A stretch of DNA of 25,234 nt from an uncultured Muribaculaceae bacterium (lineage in GTDB: Bacteria > Bacteroidota > Bacteroidia > Bacteroidales > Muribaculaceae), in assembly GCA_948788915.1 (NCBI GenBank), contig CAQFOZ010000031.1, forward strand, positions 1 to 25,234, written 5' to 3'. The position numbers and the translations under genes are program-made. The notes under the pieces are model-generated. The model was not told the origin of the DNA and did no database searches. It saw nothing but the letters and a program-made list of their open reading frames with translations. Below, one piece after another: positions 1-8,800 of this stretch (positions within the stretch are counted from its first letter, which is position 1; every line of letters starts with the position of its first letter).

Positions 1-168
1 CCCTCGGAAATCTCTCTTCGGGTGAATGAAAGTTAAATCCAAACACTCTCTTAGTAAAAAACTAAAGTGCTTGTTCATTCTGCCGGACAATGTCCCCGAT
101 GACAGAAAATGAATTGATGAAATATTTTGGTTATGAAAGACAAAGTTTTGGACGACAAGGAGAGTTCC

Positions 169-1602
169 ATGGATACTCTTGACAACGTCACCAACTCGGA
201 ATATAAATACGGTTTCACCTCAGACATAGACACCGAGATAGTGCCTCCGGGGCTTAACGAGGATGTGATCAGATTCATTTCTGAAAAGAAAGGAGAACCG
301 GACTGGCTGTTGGAATTCAGGCTTAACGCTTACCGTCACTGGATCACACTCACTCCTCCGGAATGGGCACACCTCAACATTCCCGACATAAACTACCAGG
401 CCATCAGCTATTATGCGGCTCCGAAAAAAAAGGAGCTCAAGAAAAGCATGGATGAGGTTGATCCCGAGTTGGTGAAGACATTCGACAAACTTGGCATATC
501 TCTCCAGGAGCAGAAACAGCTCGCGGGGGTGGCCGTCGATGCCGTAATGGACTCGGTGAGTGTAAAAACCACACATCGGGAGAAGCTTGCCGAACTTGGC
601 GTCATCTTCTGTTCCTTCTCGGAGGCAGTGAAAGATTATCCGGATCTTGTACGCAAATATCTCGGAACAGTCGTTTCCTTCCGCGACAACTATTTCGCGG
701 CTCTTAACTCGGCGGTTTTCTCCGACGGAAGCTTTGTATATATCCCCAAAGGGGTCAGATGCCCCATGGAGCTGAGCACATATTTCCGCATCAACGCGTC
801 GGGAACAGGACAATTCGAACGCACGCTGATTGTGGCGGACGATGACGCCTACGTGAGTTATCTCGAAGGGTGCACCGCCCCGATGCGCGACGAGAACCAG
901 CTCCACGCGGCAATTGTAGAGATAATCTGCGAAGAGAGGGCGGAAGTGAAATACAGCACGGTCCAGAACTGGTATGCCGGTGACAAAGAGGGGAAAGGGG
1001 GAATTTACAACTTCGTCACGAAAAGAGGTCTTTGCCGGGGCTTCAAATCAAAGATCTCCTGGACACAAGTCGAGACCGGCTCCGCCATAACATGGAAATA
1101 TCCCTCTTGTGTGCTCAAAGGAGATGAATCTGTCGGAGAGTTTTATTCCGTTGCTGTAACCAACAATTACCAGCAGGCAGACACCGGCACAAAAATGATC
1201 CATATCGGGCGCAACTCACGCTCCACAATCGTCAGCAAGGGAATCTCCGCGGGACATTCGCAGAACTCCTACCGTGGACTCGTGCGCGTAGCCAAAAAAG
1301 CGGAGAACTGCCGTAACTTCACACAGTGCGACTCCCTGCTGATGGGCGACAAATGCGGCGCGCACACATTCCCTTATATAGACGTGCATAATAATTCCTC
1401 GACAGTGGAGCACGAGGCCACAACCTCAAAGATAAATGAAGAGCAGCTGTTCTATTGCCGCCAACGTGGCATACCGGCCGAAGAGGCCGTCGGACTGATT
1501 GTCGGGGGATACACCAAAGAGGTGATGAACAAACTGCCAATGGAATTTGCAGTGGAAGCACAGAAGCTCCTGCAGATCTCGCTCGAAAATTCAGTAGGAT
1601 AA
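169..1602 (+). CDS. sufB: Fe-S cluster assembly scaffold SufB
   Basis: SufB is the scaffold subunit of the cytosolic SUF iron-sulfur cluster assembly complex and normally works with the ATPase SufC and with SufD. The whole protein is typical of the family. The C-terminal beta-helix includes QCDSLLMGDKCGAHTFPY, with Cys387 (the QCDS cysteine, probably equivalent to the E. coli catalytic cysteine) and Cys396, then VEHEATTSKI. The frame stays open upstream to a TTG at 127 and an ATG at 133. I chose the ATG at 169 because AAGGAG (157-162) lies 6 nt before it and the resulting 477-residue protein begins where Bacteroidales SufB proteins usually do. phoH starts 1 nt after the stop. sufC and sufD are not downstream, which is unusual for this phylum. 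Confidence 0.95.
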   Translation: MDTLDNVTNSEYKYGFTSDIDTEIVPPGLNEDVIRFISEKKGEPDWLLEFRLNAYRHWITLTPPEWAHLNIPDINYQAISYYAAPKKKELKKSMDEVDPELVKTFDKLGISLQEQKQLAGVAVDAVMDSVSVKTTHREKLAELGVIFCSFSEAVKDYPDLVRKYLGTVVSFRDNYFAALNSAVFSDGSFVYIPKGVRCPMELSTYFRINASGTGQFERTLIVADDDAYVSYLEGCTAPMRDENQLHAAIVEIICEERAEVKYSTVQNWYAGDKEGKGGIYNFVTKRGLCRGFKSKISWTQVETGSAITWKYPSCVLKGDESVGEFYSVAVTNNYQQADTGTKMIHIGRNSRSTIVSKGISAGHSQNSYRGLVRVAKKAENCRNFTQCDSLLMGDKCGAHTFPYIDVHNNSSTVEHEATTSKINEEQLFYCRQRGIPAEEAVGLIVGGYTKEVMNKLPMEFAVEAQKLLQISLENSVG

Positions 1603-1603
1603 T

Positions 1604-2569
1604 ATGATAGAACGTATAATCATAATTGACCAGGTTGATCCCCAGACATTCTACGGTGTCAACAACTCAAACATAAACCTGATACGCAATCTTTTCCCGA
1701 AGTTGCGTATGGCCGCGCGCGGAAACGTGATAAAGGTTATCGGGGAAGACAGCGAGACTGCCGACTTTGAGTCAAAGATACATGACATAGAAGCCCATGC
1801 CTCAAAATACAACAAACTCACGGAAGATGCGATAATTGATATTGTGCGTGGCGACACTCCCAAGGAGGTGAACGCTGAAGGTGTTATCATCTACGGACAG
1901 AACGGCAAGCCCATAGCCCCGCGCAATGCCAATCAGGCAAGAATGGTGAAGAGTTTTGCCGAAAACGATCTCACTTTCGCGCTCGGACCCGCCGGCACCG
2001 GAAAAACATACATAGCCATAGCGTTAGCTGTCAGAGCTTTGAAGAACAAGCAATGCCGGAAGATCATCCTGTCGCGTCCAGCTGTAGAGGCCGGTGAAAA
2101 ACTCGGCTTTCTTCCCGGAGACATGAAAGACAAGATAGACCCCTATCTGCAGCCCCTTTATGATGCGCTGGAGGATATGCTGCCGGCTCTGAAGCTGAAA
2201 GAGTATCTGGAAGCGGAGACCATACAGATAGCCCCGTTGGCATTCATGCGTGGACGCACGCTCAACGACGCTGTCATTATTCTTGACGAGGCACAGAACA
2301 CTACACGCCATCAGATGAAGATGTTTCTTACACGTCTGGGCATGAACGGCAAAATGATCATCACAGGCGACACCACACAGATAGACCTTCCGCGCACGGT
2401 ACAGAGCGGTCTGCTCCAGGCTCTCCGTGTGCTTCGCGGTGTGAAAGGGATAGGCAAAATCGAATACGAGAAGAAAGACATTGTACGCCATCCACTTGTG
2501 CAGCGAATAGTCGACGCTTACGAAAAACGGGAGAAAGAGGAACCGGAAGATACGGAAGAAGGGAGTTAA
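1604..2569 (+). CDS. phoH: PhoH family P-loop ATPase
   Basis: This is a PhoH-like cytosolic ATPase of 321 residues, the normal family length. A family-type N-terminal segment precedes the P-loop GPAGTGKT at 128-135, and the Walker B motif is ILDEAQN with the DE pair at 228-229. The conserved stretch MIITGDTTQIDLP follows. PhoH proteins resemble the helicase half of superfamily 1 enzymes and have been linked to RNA metabolism and phosphate stress; the exact substrate is not settled. It lies 1 nt after sufB and 1 nt before the TPR regulator, so the three are probably translationally coupled. Confidence 0.93.
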   Translation: MIERIIIIDQVDPQTFYGVNNSNINLIRNLFPKLRMAARGNVIKVIGEDSETADFESKIHDIEAHASKYNKLTEDAIIDIVRGDTPKEVNAEGVIIYGQNGKPIAPRNANQARMVKSFAENDLTFALGPAGTGKTYIAIALAVRALKNKQCRKIILSRPAVEAGEKLGFLPGDMKDKIDPYLQPLYDALEDMLPALKLKEYLEAETIQIAPLAFMRGRTLNDAVIILDEAQNTTRHQMKMFLTRLGMNGKMIITGDTTQIDLPRTVQSGLLQALRVLRGVKGIGKIEYEKKDIVRHPLVQRIVDAYEKREKEEPEDTEEGS

Positions 2570-2570
2570 A

Positions 2571-4319
2571 ATGGGCAAGGTATCTTCTTTCTATATAATT
2601 ATCTTTCTGATACTGTGCGGATGTTTCGGTTGCTCCAGGCAACCGGATGAGAGATTGCGCCATGTGGCTTCGATATTGTCCCGCACTCCTAAAGAGGCAT
2701 TGGCAAGTCTTGACAGCATAGACCGTAAAAGCCTCGGCGGAGCTGATCAACATTATTATGATTTCCTGACAATAAAAGGGCACGACAAGGCATATATAAA
2801 ACATACAGGAGATTCGCTATACCTCAGTGTATTGGATTATTATTCAAAACACAGGGGCGACACGCTCTATCCAGAAGTGTTATATTATGGAGGCCGGGTA
2901 TACAGCGATTTAGGTGACTATCCTACCGCGTTGCTGTATTTCCAGAAATCGCTTGACCTTCTGCCGGAAGATACAAAACAATTGGAACTAAAGAGTCATG
3001 TTCTTAATCAAACAGCTCGCATATTCATTTCTTTAAGATTGTATGAACGTGCAATTCCATATATAGAAAATGCAATTAAAATTGATTCACTCACAAAAGA
3101 TTCACTCGATTTGATATTTGACACTCAAATGTTGGGATCTGTCAATATGCATCTTAAGAACTTTCATGACGCTGAAAAACTTTTTATTAAGGCTCGTAAT
3201 CTTGCAGAACGTATATCTCCAATTGATGTAGATCAGCTGGATGTGTTTTTAGCTTCAGTCAAATCAAAAACAAATAAACTTGATTCTGCAAAAATTTTGA
3301 TTCAGACTGTTTTGGATAAAGACACCCTTGTTGACAGAGACAATGCCTTGGCTTATGGCACAGATATTTTTTATAAATCGCAAATTTATGATACTGCATT
3401 CATGTTTGCACATGAAATCATTCAAAACAATTCAAGTAACCGTAAATTTGCCTTACATTATATGTTGAGCCCTAACCTCATAAAATACATACCTTCCGAT
3501 TCCCTGAATTATTATATTACAGATTTTTTGGAAATCATTGAGAAGGAATCCAATAAGAACAAAGATAATGAAGCATTATTGCAAAACGTATATTATAACT
3601 ATCAGCTCCATGACCGTGAACGCGAGAAAATATTTAAAGAAAAAGCTCAGATTAAAAACATATTAATCGGAGTTATATTTATTGTCTTAATACTCATTAT
3701 ATTGGTTCTAAAAAGACCGAACAGTCTAAATAAGTTAAAACCGCATGGAGCATTAGCTAAATTTGGCTTAATGCGCGAATCTTCAGATTCAAATGTGAGA
3801 GACACTGTTCCCGAAACCGTCAAAAACACATCTGCCGATAAAGAGATTCTTTCCGGGACAGACCTAAATTTTGCCAGACTGAATGACTTGGACGACAAGT
3901 CAATCCTCATAAACAGCATACGGGAAGAACTTCTTGCCATACAACAAAACAACTGTGTTTCAAAAACCGTGAACCCGGAAATTATATCTTCGGAGGCTTA
4001 TGCAACACTCATGAGATATATCGACTCTCAACAGATTATTAACGACGAAAATCCTTTATGGAAAGAACTGGAAAAAGCAGTGACCTCATGTTCTAAAGAT
4101 TTCAAACGCAAACTTCAATTATTGGCAGAAGGAAATTTAAAACAGGAAGATCTTCAATTAGCCTTGCTTATTAAATGCGGAATATCTCCTACTAAGATAT
4201 CCCGTTTGGTCGGAAGGGGCAAAAGCAGTATTACATACCGTAAGGAAACATTGTGTACTAAGATTCTGCGACAAAAATTGTCATCAAACACCTTTGATGA
4301 CATTATCCATCTTCTGTAG
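2571..4319 (+). CDS. TPR-transmembrane-HTH regulatory protein
   Basis: This 582-residue protein has the layout of a Bacteroidetes family of membrane regulators. It has an N-terminal hydrophobic signal with lipobox-like cysteines (LCGC and CFGC, Cys18 or Cys21). A periplasmic tetratricopeptide region covers about residues 30-340, with repeats such as YPEVLYYGGRVYSDLGDYPT. One strong membrane helix lies at about 361-382 (ILIGVIFIVLILIILVL). A cytoplasmic tail ends in a helix-turn-helix at about 527-565 (LLIKCGISPTKISRLVGRGK) of the LuxR-like type usual in this architecture. The expected role is passing an envelope signal to transcription; the target genes cannot be read from sequence, but the adjacent island is a candidate. 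The 5' third is of balanced composition and the rest clearly AT-rich. Confidence 0.8.
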   Translation: MGKVSSFYIIIFLILCGCFGCSRQPDERLRHVASILSRTPKEALASLDSIDRKSLGGADQHYYDFLTIKGHDKAYIKHTGDSLYLSVLDYYSKHRGDTLYPEVLYYGGRVYSDLGDYPTALLYFQKSLDLLPEDTKQLELKSHVLNQTARIFISLRLYERAIPYIENAIKIDSLTKDSLDLIFDTQMLGSVNMHLKNFHDAEKLFIKARNLAERISPIDVDQLDVFLASVKSKTNKLDSAKILIQTVLDKDTLVDRDNALAYGTDIFYKSQIYDTAFMFAHEIIQNNSSNRKFALHYMLSPNLIKYIPSDSLNYYITDFLEIIEKESNKNKDNEALLQNVYYNYQLHDREREKIFKEKAQIKNILIGVIFIVLILIILVLKRPNSLNKLKPHGALAKFGLMRESSDSNVRDTVPETVKNTSADKEILSGTDLNFARLNDLDDKSILINSIREELLAIQQNNCVSKTVNPEIISSEAYATLMRYIDSQQIINDENPLWKELEKAVTSCSKDFKRKLQLLAEGNLKQEDLQLALLIKCGISPTKISRLVGRGKSSITYRKETLCTKILRQKLSSNTFDDIIHLL

Positions 4320-4370
4320 TAAAACAGTTCCATAGGATGTAACATGACTCCGATTTCTAAAATCTTAATA

Positions 4371-4445
4371 GCGTGTCATCGACTTTAGAAGGGGAATTTT
4401 ACCTTGACTTTTTATGCAACTTGGGATAAGTCGACTTCCCAAAAC
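4371..4445 (+). repeat. Intergenic hairpin repeat, copy A
   Basis: About 75 bp starting GCGTGTCATCGACTTTAGAA. It aligns with copy B at 16841-16924 across its length (shared GTGTCATCG, AGGGGAA, ACTTGGG, AAGTCG, AAAAC or TAAAAC). It is more degenerate than copy B: GGGAA (4392-4396) can still pair with TTCCC (4436-4440), and ACTT-GGGAT-AAGT forms a short inner stem. It lies about 50 bp after the regulator's stop and may act as a transcript end. Confidence 0.6.
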
Positions 4446-4577
4446 AGAGTAAAACCCCTTAACTTTCATAAAATATTTACTTGGTTACACTCAATTATCT
4501 CATCTATTCAGTTTAAATCAATAATCCTTAATATCTTATAACATATTGTATCTCTTATGATTAATTTGTGTTCAAAT

Positions 4578-4621
4578 AAAAACTGAACAAAAACTGAACA
4601 AAAACTGAACAAAAACTGAAC
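4578..4621 (+). repeat. Tandem repeat, 4 x 11 bp
   Basis: Four perfect head-to-tail copies of AAAAACTGAAC at 4578-4588, 4589-4599, 4600-4610 and 4611-4621. They lie 67 bp before the start of the small secreted protein gene. A near-match to the Bacteroidetes -7 box, GATATTTG (4646-4653, one mismatch to TAnnTTTG), sits 24 bp after the array, so the array ends where the upstream promoter region would begin. Confidence 0.92.
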
Positions 4622-4688
4622 ACTTTTATGACGGCAACCTCAATCGATATTTGTAATTTGCCAAAAATTAATTATAAACTCTTACAAT

Positions 4689-5105
4689 ATGAAAAGATTT
4701 TTTGTTTTATCCATTATTGTTACTGCAGTTTTCTCAAGTGCAAGAATGTTTGCCGATAATCCAGAAGTTTATCCGGAAAGTGATTACAATGAATCATATT
4801 ACTATGATGTATATTTCAATCAGGTAGCGGAAAACTATGATCCGGAACCCGTACCGGCCGAGCCTAATAAAGGTGGCAGAATGCCTTCAAGACGCATTTA
4901 TGGATCTATAAGCAAAGCGGGAGGATTGAAAATTGACGGTGTGAATATATCGGAAATATACATCTTCGAGATTTATGACGCAGATGGTGTATGTATCGGT
5001 GCATTCTGCGATGCTAATGATTTCGTACAAGCTGTATTTTCATATCACGGCAATATGGAATTAAGATTACATACTGCCAAACACATCCTACTCGGAAATA
5101 TTTAG
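4689..5105 (+). CDS. Small secreted protein of unknown function
   Basis: I do not recognise this 138-residue protein. It has a clear Sec signal peptide (about residues 1-22, cleavage probably after MFA). An acidic, tyrosine-rich low-complexity stretch follows (NESYYYDVYFNQVAENYDPEP), then a compact C-terminal domain of about 70 residues starting near GSISKAGGLKIDGVNISEIY that looks beta-rich. It is the first gene of the island and lies 272 bp before the mini-protein, separated from it by a MITE-like element, so it may have its own transcript. The 11-bp tandem repeats sit in its upstream region. Confidence 0.75.
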   Translation: MKRFFVLSIIVTAVFSSARMFADNPEVYPESDYNESYYYDVYFNQVAENYDPEPVPAEPNKGGRMPSRRIYGSISKAGGLKIDGVNISEIYIFEIYDADGVCIGAFCDANDFVQAVFSYHGNMELRLHTAKHILLGNI

Positions 5106-5184
5106 AGCCGGTATTGGATTAATAGTCACATGTTATCCGGTGTTTGATTTTATCCAATATTTATTTTGACAATATATTAATATA

Positions 5185-5343
5185 AGTAAGTGTTCAAATT
5201 TAATTTATTCTTAATACGAGTTTATTTTTGAGGCGATTATGATACGAAGCGATGGAGTATACATGCATATGCGACTAAGCGACAATCCGTAAGTTGCCAA
5301 AAATAAACTCGCATTAAGTATAAAAGATTTTTAAACACTTACT
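5185..5343 (+). mobile_element. MITE-like inverted-repeat element 1
   Basis: A 159-bp non-coding element with 46-bp terminal inverted repeats at 5185-5230 and 5298-5343. Aligned arm to arm, 39 of 46 positions match; the inner 21 bp, ending GAGTTTATTTTTG, differ at one position. The core at 5251-5279 (GATGGAGTATAC then ATATGCGACTAAG) is itself partly palindromic and resembles the core of element 2. It has no coding capacity. A degenerate inverted copy of the end motif follows at 5347-5370. Confidence 0.65.
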
Positions 5344-5377
5344 ATCGTTTAAATTTGGACACTTAATTAGTAATTTA

Positions 5378-5815
5378 ATGAATCATATCTATAAAACAAT
5401 AATACTTTGTGCAATAATACTATTTTCATGTTCAGAACCTATATTTTCGCAATATATCGGGTACGGATATGATGCGGCTGGCAACCGGATAAAACGAGTG
5501 GTTGTCATGTCCACTTACAGTAATGATTCAAGAAAGGCTCCAAAAAAATCCTTTGTATCCGAGATGCTGTCAGACAAGACCATAAGGATTTATCCGAATC
5601 CGACAAAAGGGATGCTGAAGATAGAGGTCTCCGGGTGGTCGGAGCTGGACGCAGGCTCGATAACAGTTTTCAACACAAACGGGGCCCGACTGGTCTCCAC
5701 TCCCCTCTCAGATCCTGCAACAACTGTTGACATCACCGGCTGCGCCCCCGGCATATACCTGATGCTTGTCAGGATCAATGACAAGGAATCCACCTGGAAA
5801 ATAATAAAAGAATAA
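5378..5815 (+). CDS. YD-motif mini-protein with type IX sorting domain
   Basis: A 145-residue exported protein. It has an N-terminal signal (about 1-25; cleavage near FSQ, or a weak lipobox at Cys18), then one Rhs-style YD motif, YGYDAAGNRIKR (29-40), and a short linker. A type IX secretion (Por) C-terminal sorting domain covers about 70-145: IYPNPTKGMLKIEVSG, then VFNTNGARLVS, then CAPGIYLMLV and the terminal lysine-rich KIIKE. It ends 48 nt before the Rhs gene and is probably co-transcribed with it. From family knowledge the sorting domain directs passage across the outer membrane by T9SS where that machine exists; whether this host has one cannot be seen here. It may be a companion or relic of the Rhs shell. 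Confidence 0.8.
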   Translation: MNHIYKTIILCAIILFSCSEPIFSQYIGYGYDAAGNRIKRVVVMSTYSNDSRKAPKKSFVSEMLSDKTIRIYPNPTKGMLKIEVSGWSELDAGSITVFNTNGARLVSTPLSDPATTVDITGCAPGIYLMLVRINDKESTWKIIKE

Positions 5816-5863
5816 CCTGCATTCCTGCAAACACAAACATCCATCACCCATAATTCCAAACAC

Positions 5864-8800
5864 ATGAACAATATCTACAGGATTTCACTCTGTCTGCTGT
5901 CTTTACTGTATTGCGGAGGACTTCGCGCAGAATCTGTACAAAATAACGGAGACTCTGTTCCGGACATATCTCACCCATCTGTTGTATTACATACTCTGTC
6001 CGATGATGAAATGCCGCCACAGCCGCAATCAGACCGGCCAGCACCGACATATGCCGTCAGCTCCCATGTACCGGTCTCCGTGAAAGTAAACAGCAACAAT
6101 GCTGTCGGAGAGATACAGATTGAATCCGGTTCAACCCCTCTGGGTGCGAAAACATACAGAGTGCCTGTAAATGTCTGTCCCGGGCTGAACGGATTTCAAC
6201 CTAACCTCGCATTATACTACAACAGCATGCAAGGTTTCTCACCCGTCGGGGCCGGCTGGAGTCTTGAAGGCCTTTCCGTCATAAGCCGCTCGGGCAAGAA
6301 CATTTCGTTCCACGGTAAAACAGAGGGCGTGGTAATGAACAACACCGATTCCTTTATGCTGGACGGCATGATGCTGATCAAAATCAGCGACCAGTCCTCA
6401 TCCGGACTCATACTGTACGAATCGGAGCAGGGAAACATCAAGGCCAAGGGGCATGTCAGCGGGGAAACAATGAAATGGCTCGAAGTCTTTTATCCCAATG
6501 GCAACAGGGGTGTCTACGGAGATCCCGACTGGAGCGACAACAGGCTTTTCTATCCTCTGGTTTCATTAAGCGACATACATGACAATAAGATTGTTTATGA
6601 ATACACATACTCCGGCGGCAACCACTATATAGACAGAATCAGGTACAACGGAGCTTCCGTCGAGTTTTACTATGATTCCGGACATACCTCCTGCCCGCCC
6701 ACATATTGCGGGGGGAAAAAAGTGGAACACTCAAAAATGCTGGCTGGAATTACATGTAAAAACGGTTCGGTGCAAACCGGATCCTATTCTCTTGTACATA
6801 CAAACTATACGGGAACTCCCCACCTGGATGAGGTGTCATACTCCTGTTCGGGCAAGAACCTTAATCCGCTGAAGTTTTATTATGGAGACGGAAATACCAT
6901 AGGTACTTTCAGCAAGAACACTACAATCCTTGGAAATTATTATACATATGATCTGCCGGAAAGTATCAAGACAGTACGGGGCAAATTCGATTATTTTACC
7001 AAATCAGACGGTGTAATCTCCCTTCCGAACAAGAATCCGTATGTCCTTCATCATAGAGACGGAGGCTTGTTCAACCATAGTGAAAACTATTTCTCAAATC
7101 AGTATAACGGTTCGGAAAGCATCCTGTTATATACCGACATTGGAGAGTCTTTTGCCATTACCAGGACCGATCTTGTTACCGGACCGGGGTTCGTGGACAT
7201 ACTTTGCGCGGACATCGAGGGGAAACAGGATGAAAGCATAATACGTATCAACGACAACATCTCCGGCACTGAAGACAGAATTGACTTCAATGTCTATAAA
7301 TATACTTTAAGGGACGGTTTCACAAAAGACAACGCACATTCAAGATCCTTCAAATTCCATACAGTATATGAGGACAATGCAGGAAACAAGAGCACCCAGC
7401 CGAGATATTATTATTCCGGTGATTTCAATGGAGACGGAAAAATGGAGATCATGTCCATATCCGTCCACAATCCGTTCGGAGAAATCGAACGTCCGACAAG
7501 ATGCTGTATCTATGATCTTGGTACCGGCAGGCTTCTGCACAACTCACATCCTTTCGCATTTAAAGTCGACTTTTCGGGATCCACAGACTCCCATGCTTCG
7601 GACCGGCTGTTCGTCATCGATTATGACGGAGACGGGAAATCCGATATCTGCCACATCAACAAGGACGGATATTCCATATATACTTTTGATGTTACAGATT
7701 CGGGATTGTTCAGCAAGCTGATACATTCAGGCACAGAAATAAATCTGTCCGGTCTGGAGAAGAAAGACATCATCCCCGGAGATTTAAACGGAGACGGGCT
7801 TACCGACCTTGCCGTGTCCCCGCTCAAAACCATAGATGGAGGCTCGGTCTGGAATATATACTATTCCATGGGTGACGGACGTTTTGACAAAACATCTTGT
7901 CCCGGAGCCGGTGTTACCGGACACCTGAAAACTAAGTTTGTGCTCCATGATATCAACGGCGACGGCAAATCCGATCTTATCAGGTGGGATCCGATAAATA
8001 CGGAAACATATATCTATACTGAAAACGGTTTCATAAACAAGGGTATCATCGAGAATCCTTCAGATGCCGCCATACTTATTCCGGTCTCAAATACCTCGCG
8101 CAACACGTTTCCCGGTCTTCTGCTTCTTGACAGCCATGACCTGGTTCAATATTGCTATTCCAGAAACAATATAAGTGACAATCTTCTTACGGGCGCGGTA
8201 AACAGCCTCGGCGTCATTGAGAAAAATGACTATGGGTTTATCAACCATAACGGGATAGAGTCCGGTCTGTATGTCAAGGGGACAGATGCCTCATATCCGT
8301 ATATCAATATTATCGAGCCTGTCCCTGTGATTGCCTCGACAGAGACCTTCTTTGACGGTGAATCCATTAACGAAAGCGGATATCAGTACACCAATGCCAT
8401 ATTCCATCGCCAGGGACGCGGTTTCTGCGGGTTTGAGGAAATAAAGGTTACGGACGCATTCGAGAAATCTGTTGTCCGTGAGTATGAGCCGTTCCGGCAT
8501 GGAATGCTTAAATGTGAGACCTCTCCTTCCGGCAAGGTATCTTATTACAACAGGGAAGACGTTTCGGTCAATAAAACCTGCAGGTTACTGGTAGACAAAA
8601 AGGAGGTGTCGGATTTCCTGAAAGACGCATCTGCCACCACGACATACGCTTACAACAGTTACGGCTACCCGGTTGAGGAGAATACCGCTACCTCGGACAA
8701 TATCTCTGTGAAGACCGTCATTGAATACAGCAATCATGACGATGTGGACGATATGGAGACAGGGTATATGCTCGGCATGCTGACTTCCCGCACCGTAACC

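Noticed and set aside
220..906. A 228-codon open frame on the minus strand inside sufB
   Set aside because: It is fully antisense to a well-conserved gene with no start context or recognisable motif.
4578..4621. CRISPR-like repeat array
   Set aside because: The 11-bp units are contiguous with no spacers and there are no cas genes; it is a simple tandem repeat.
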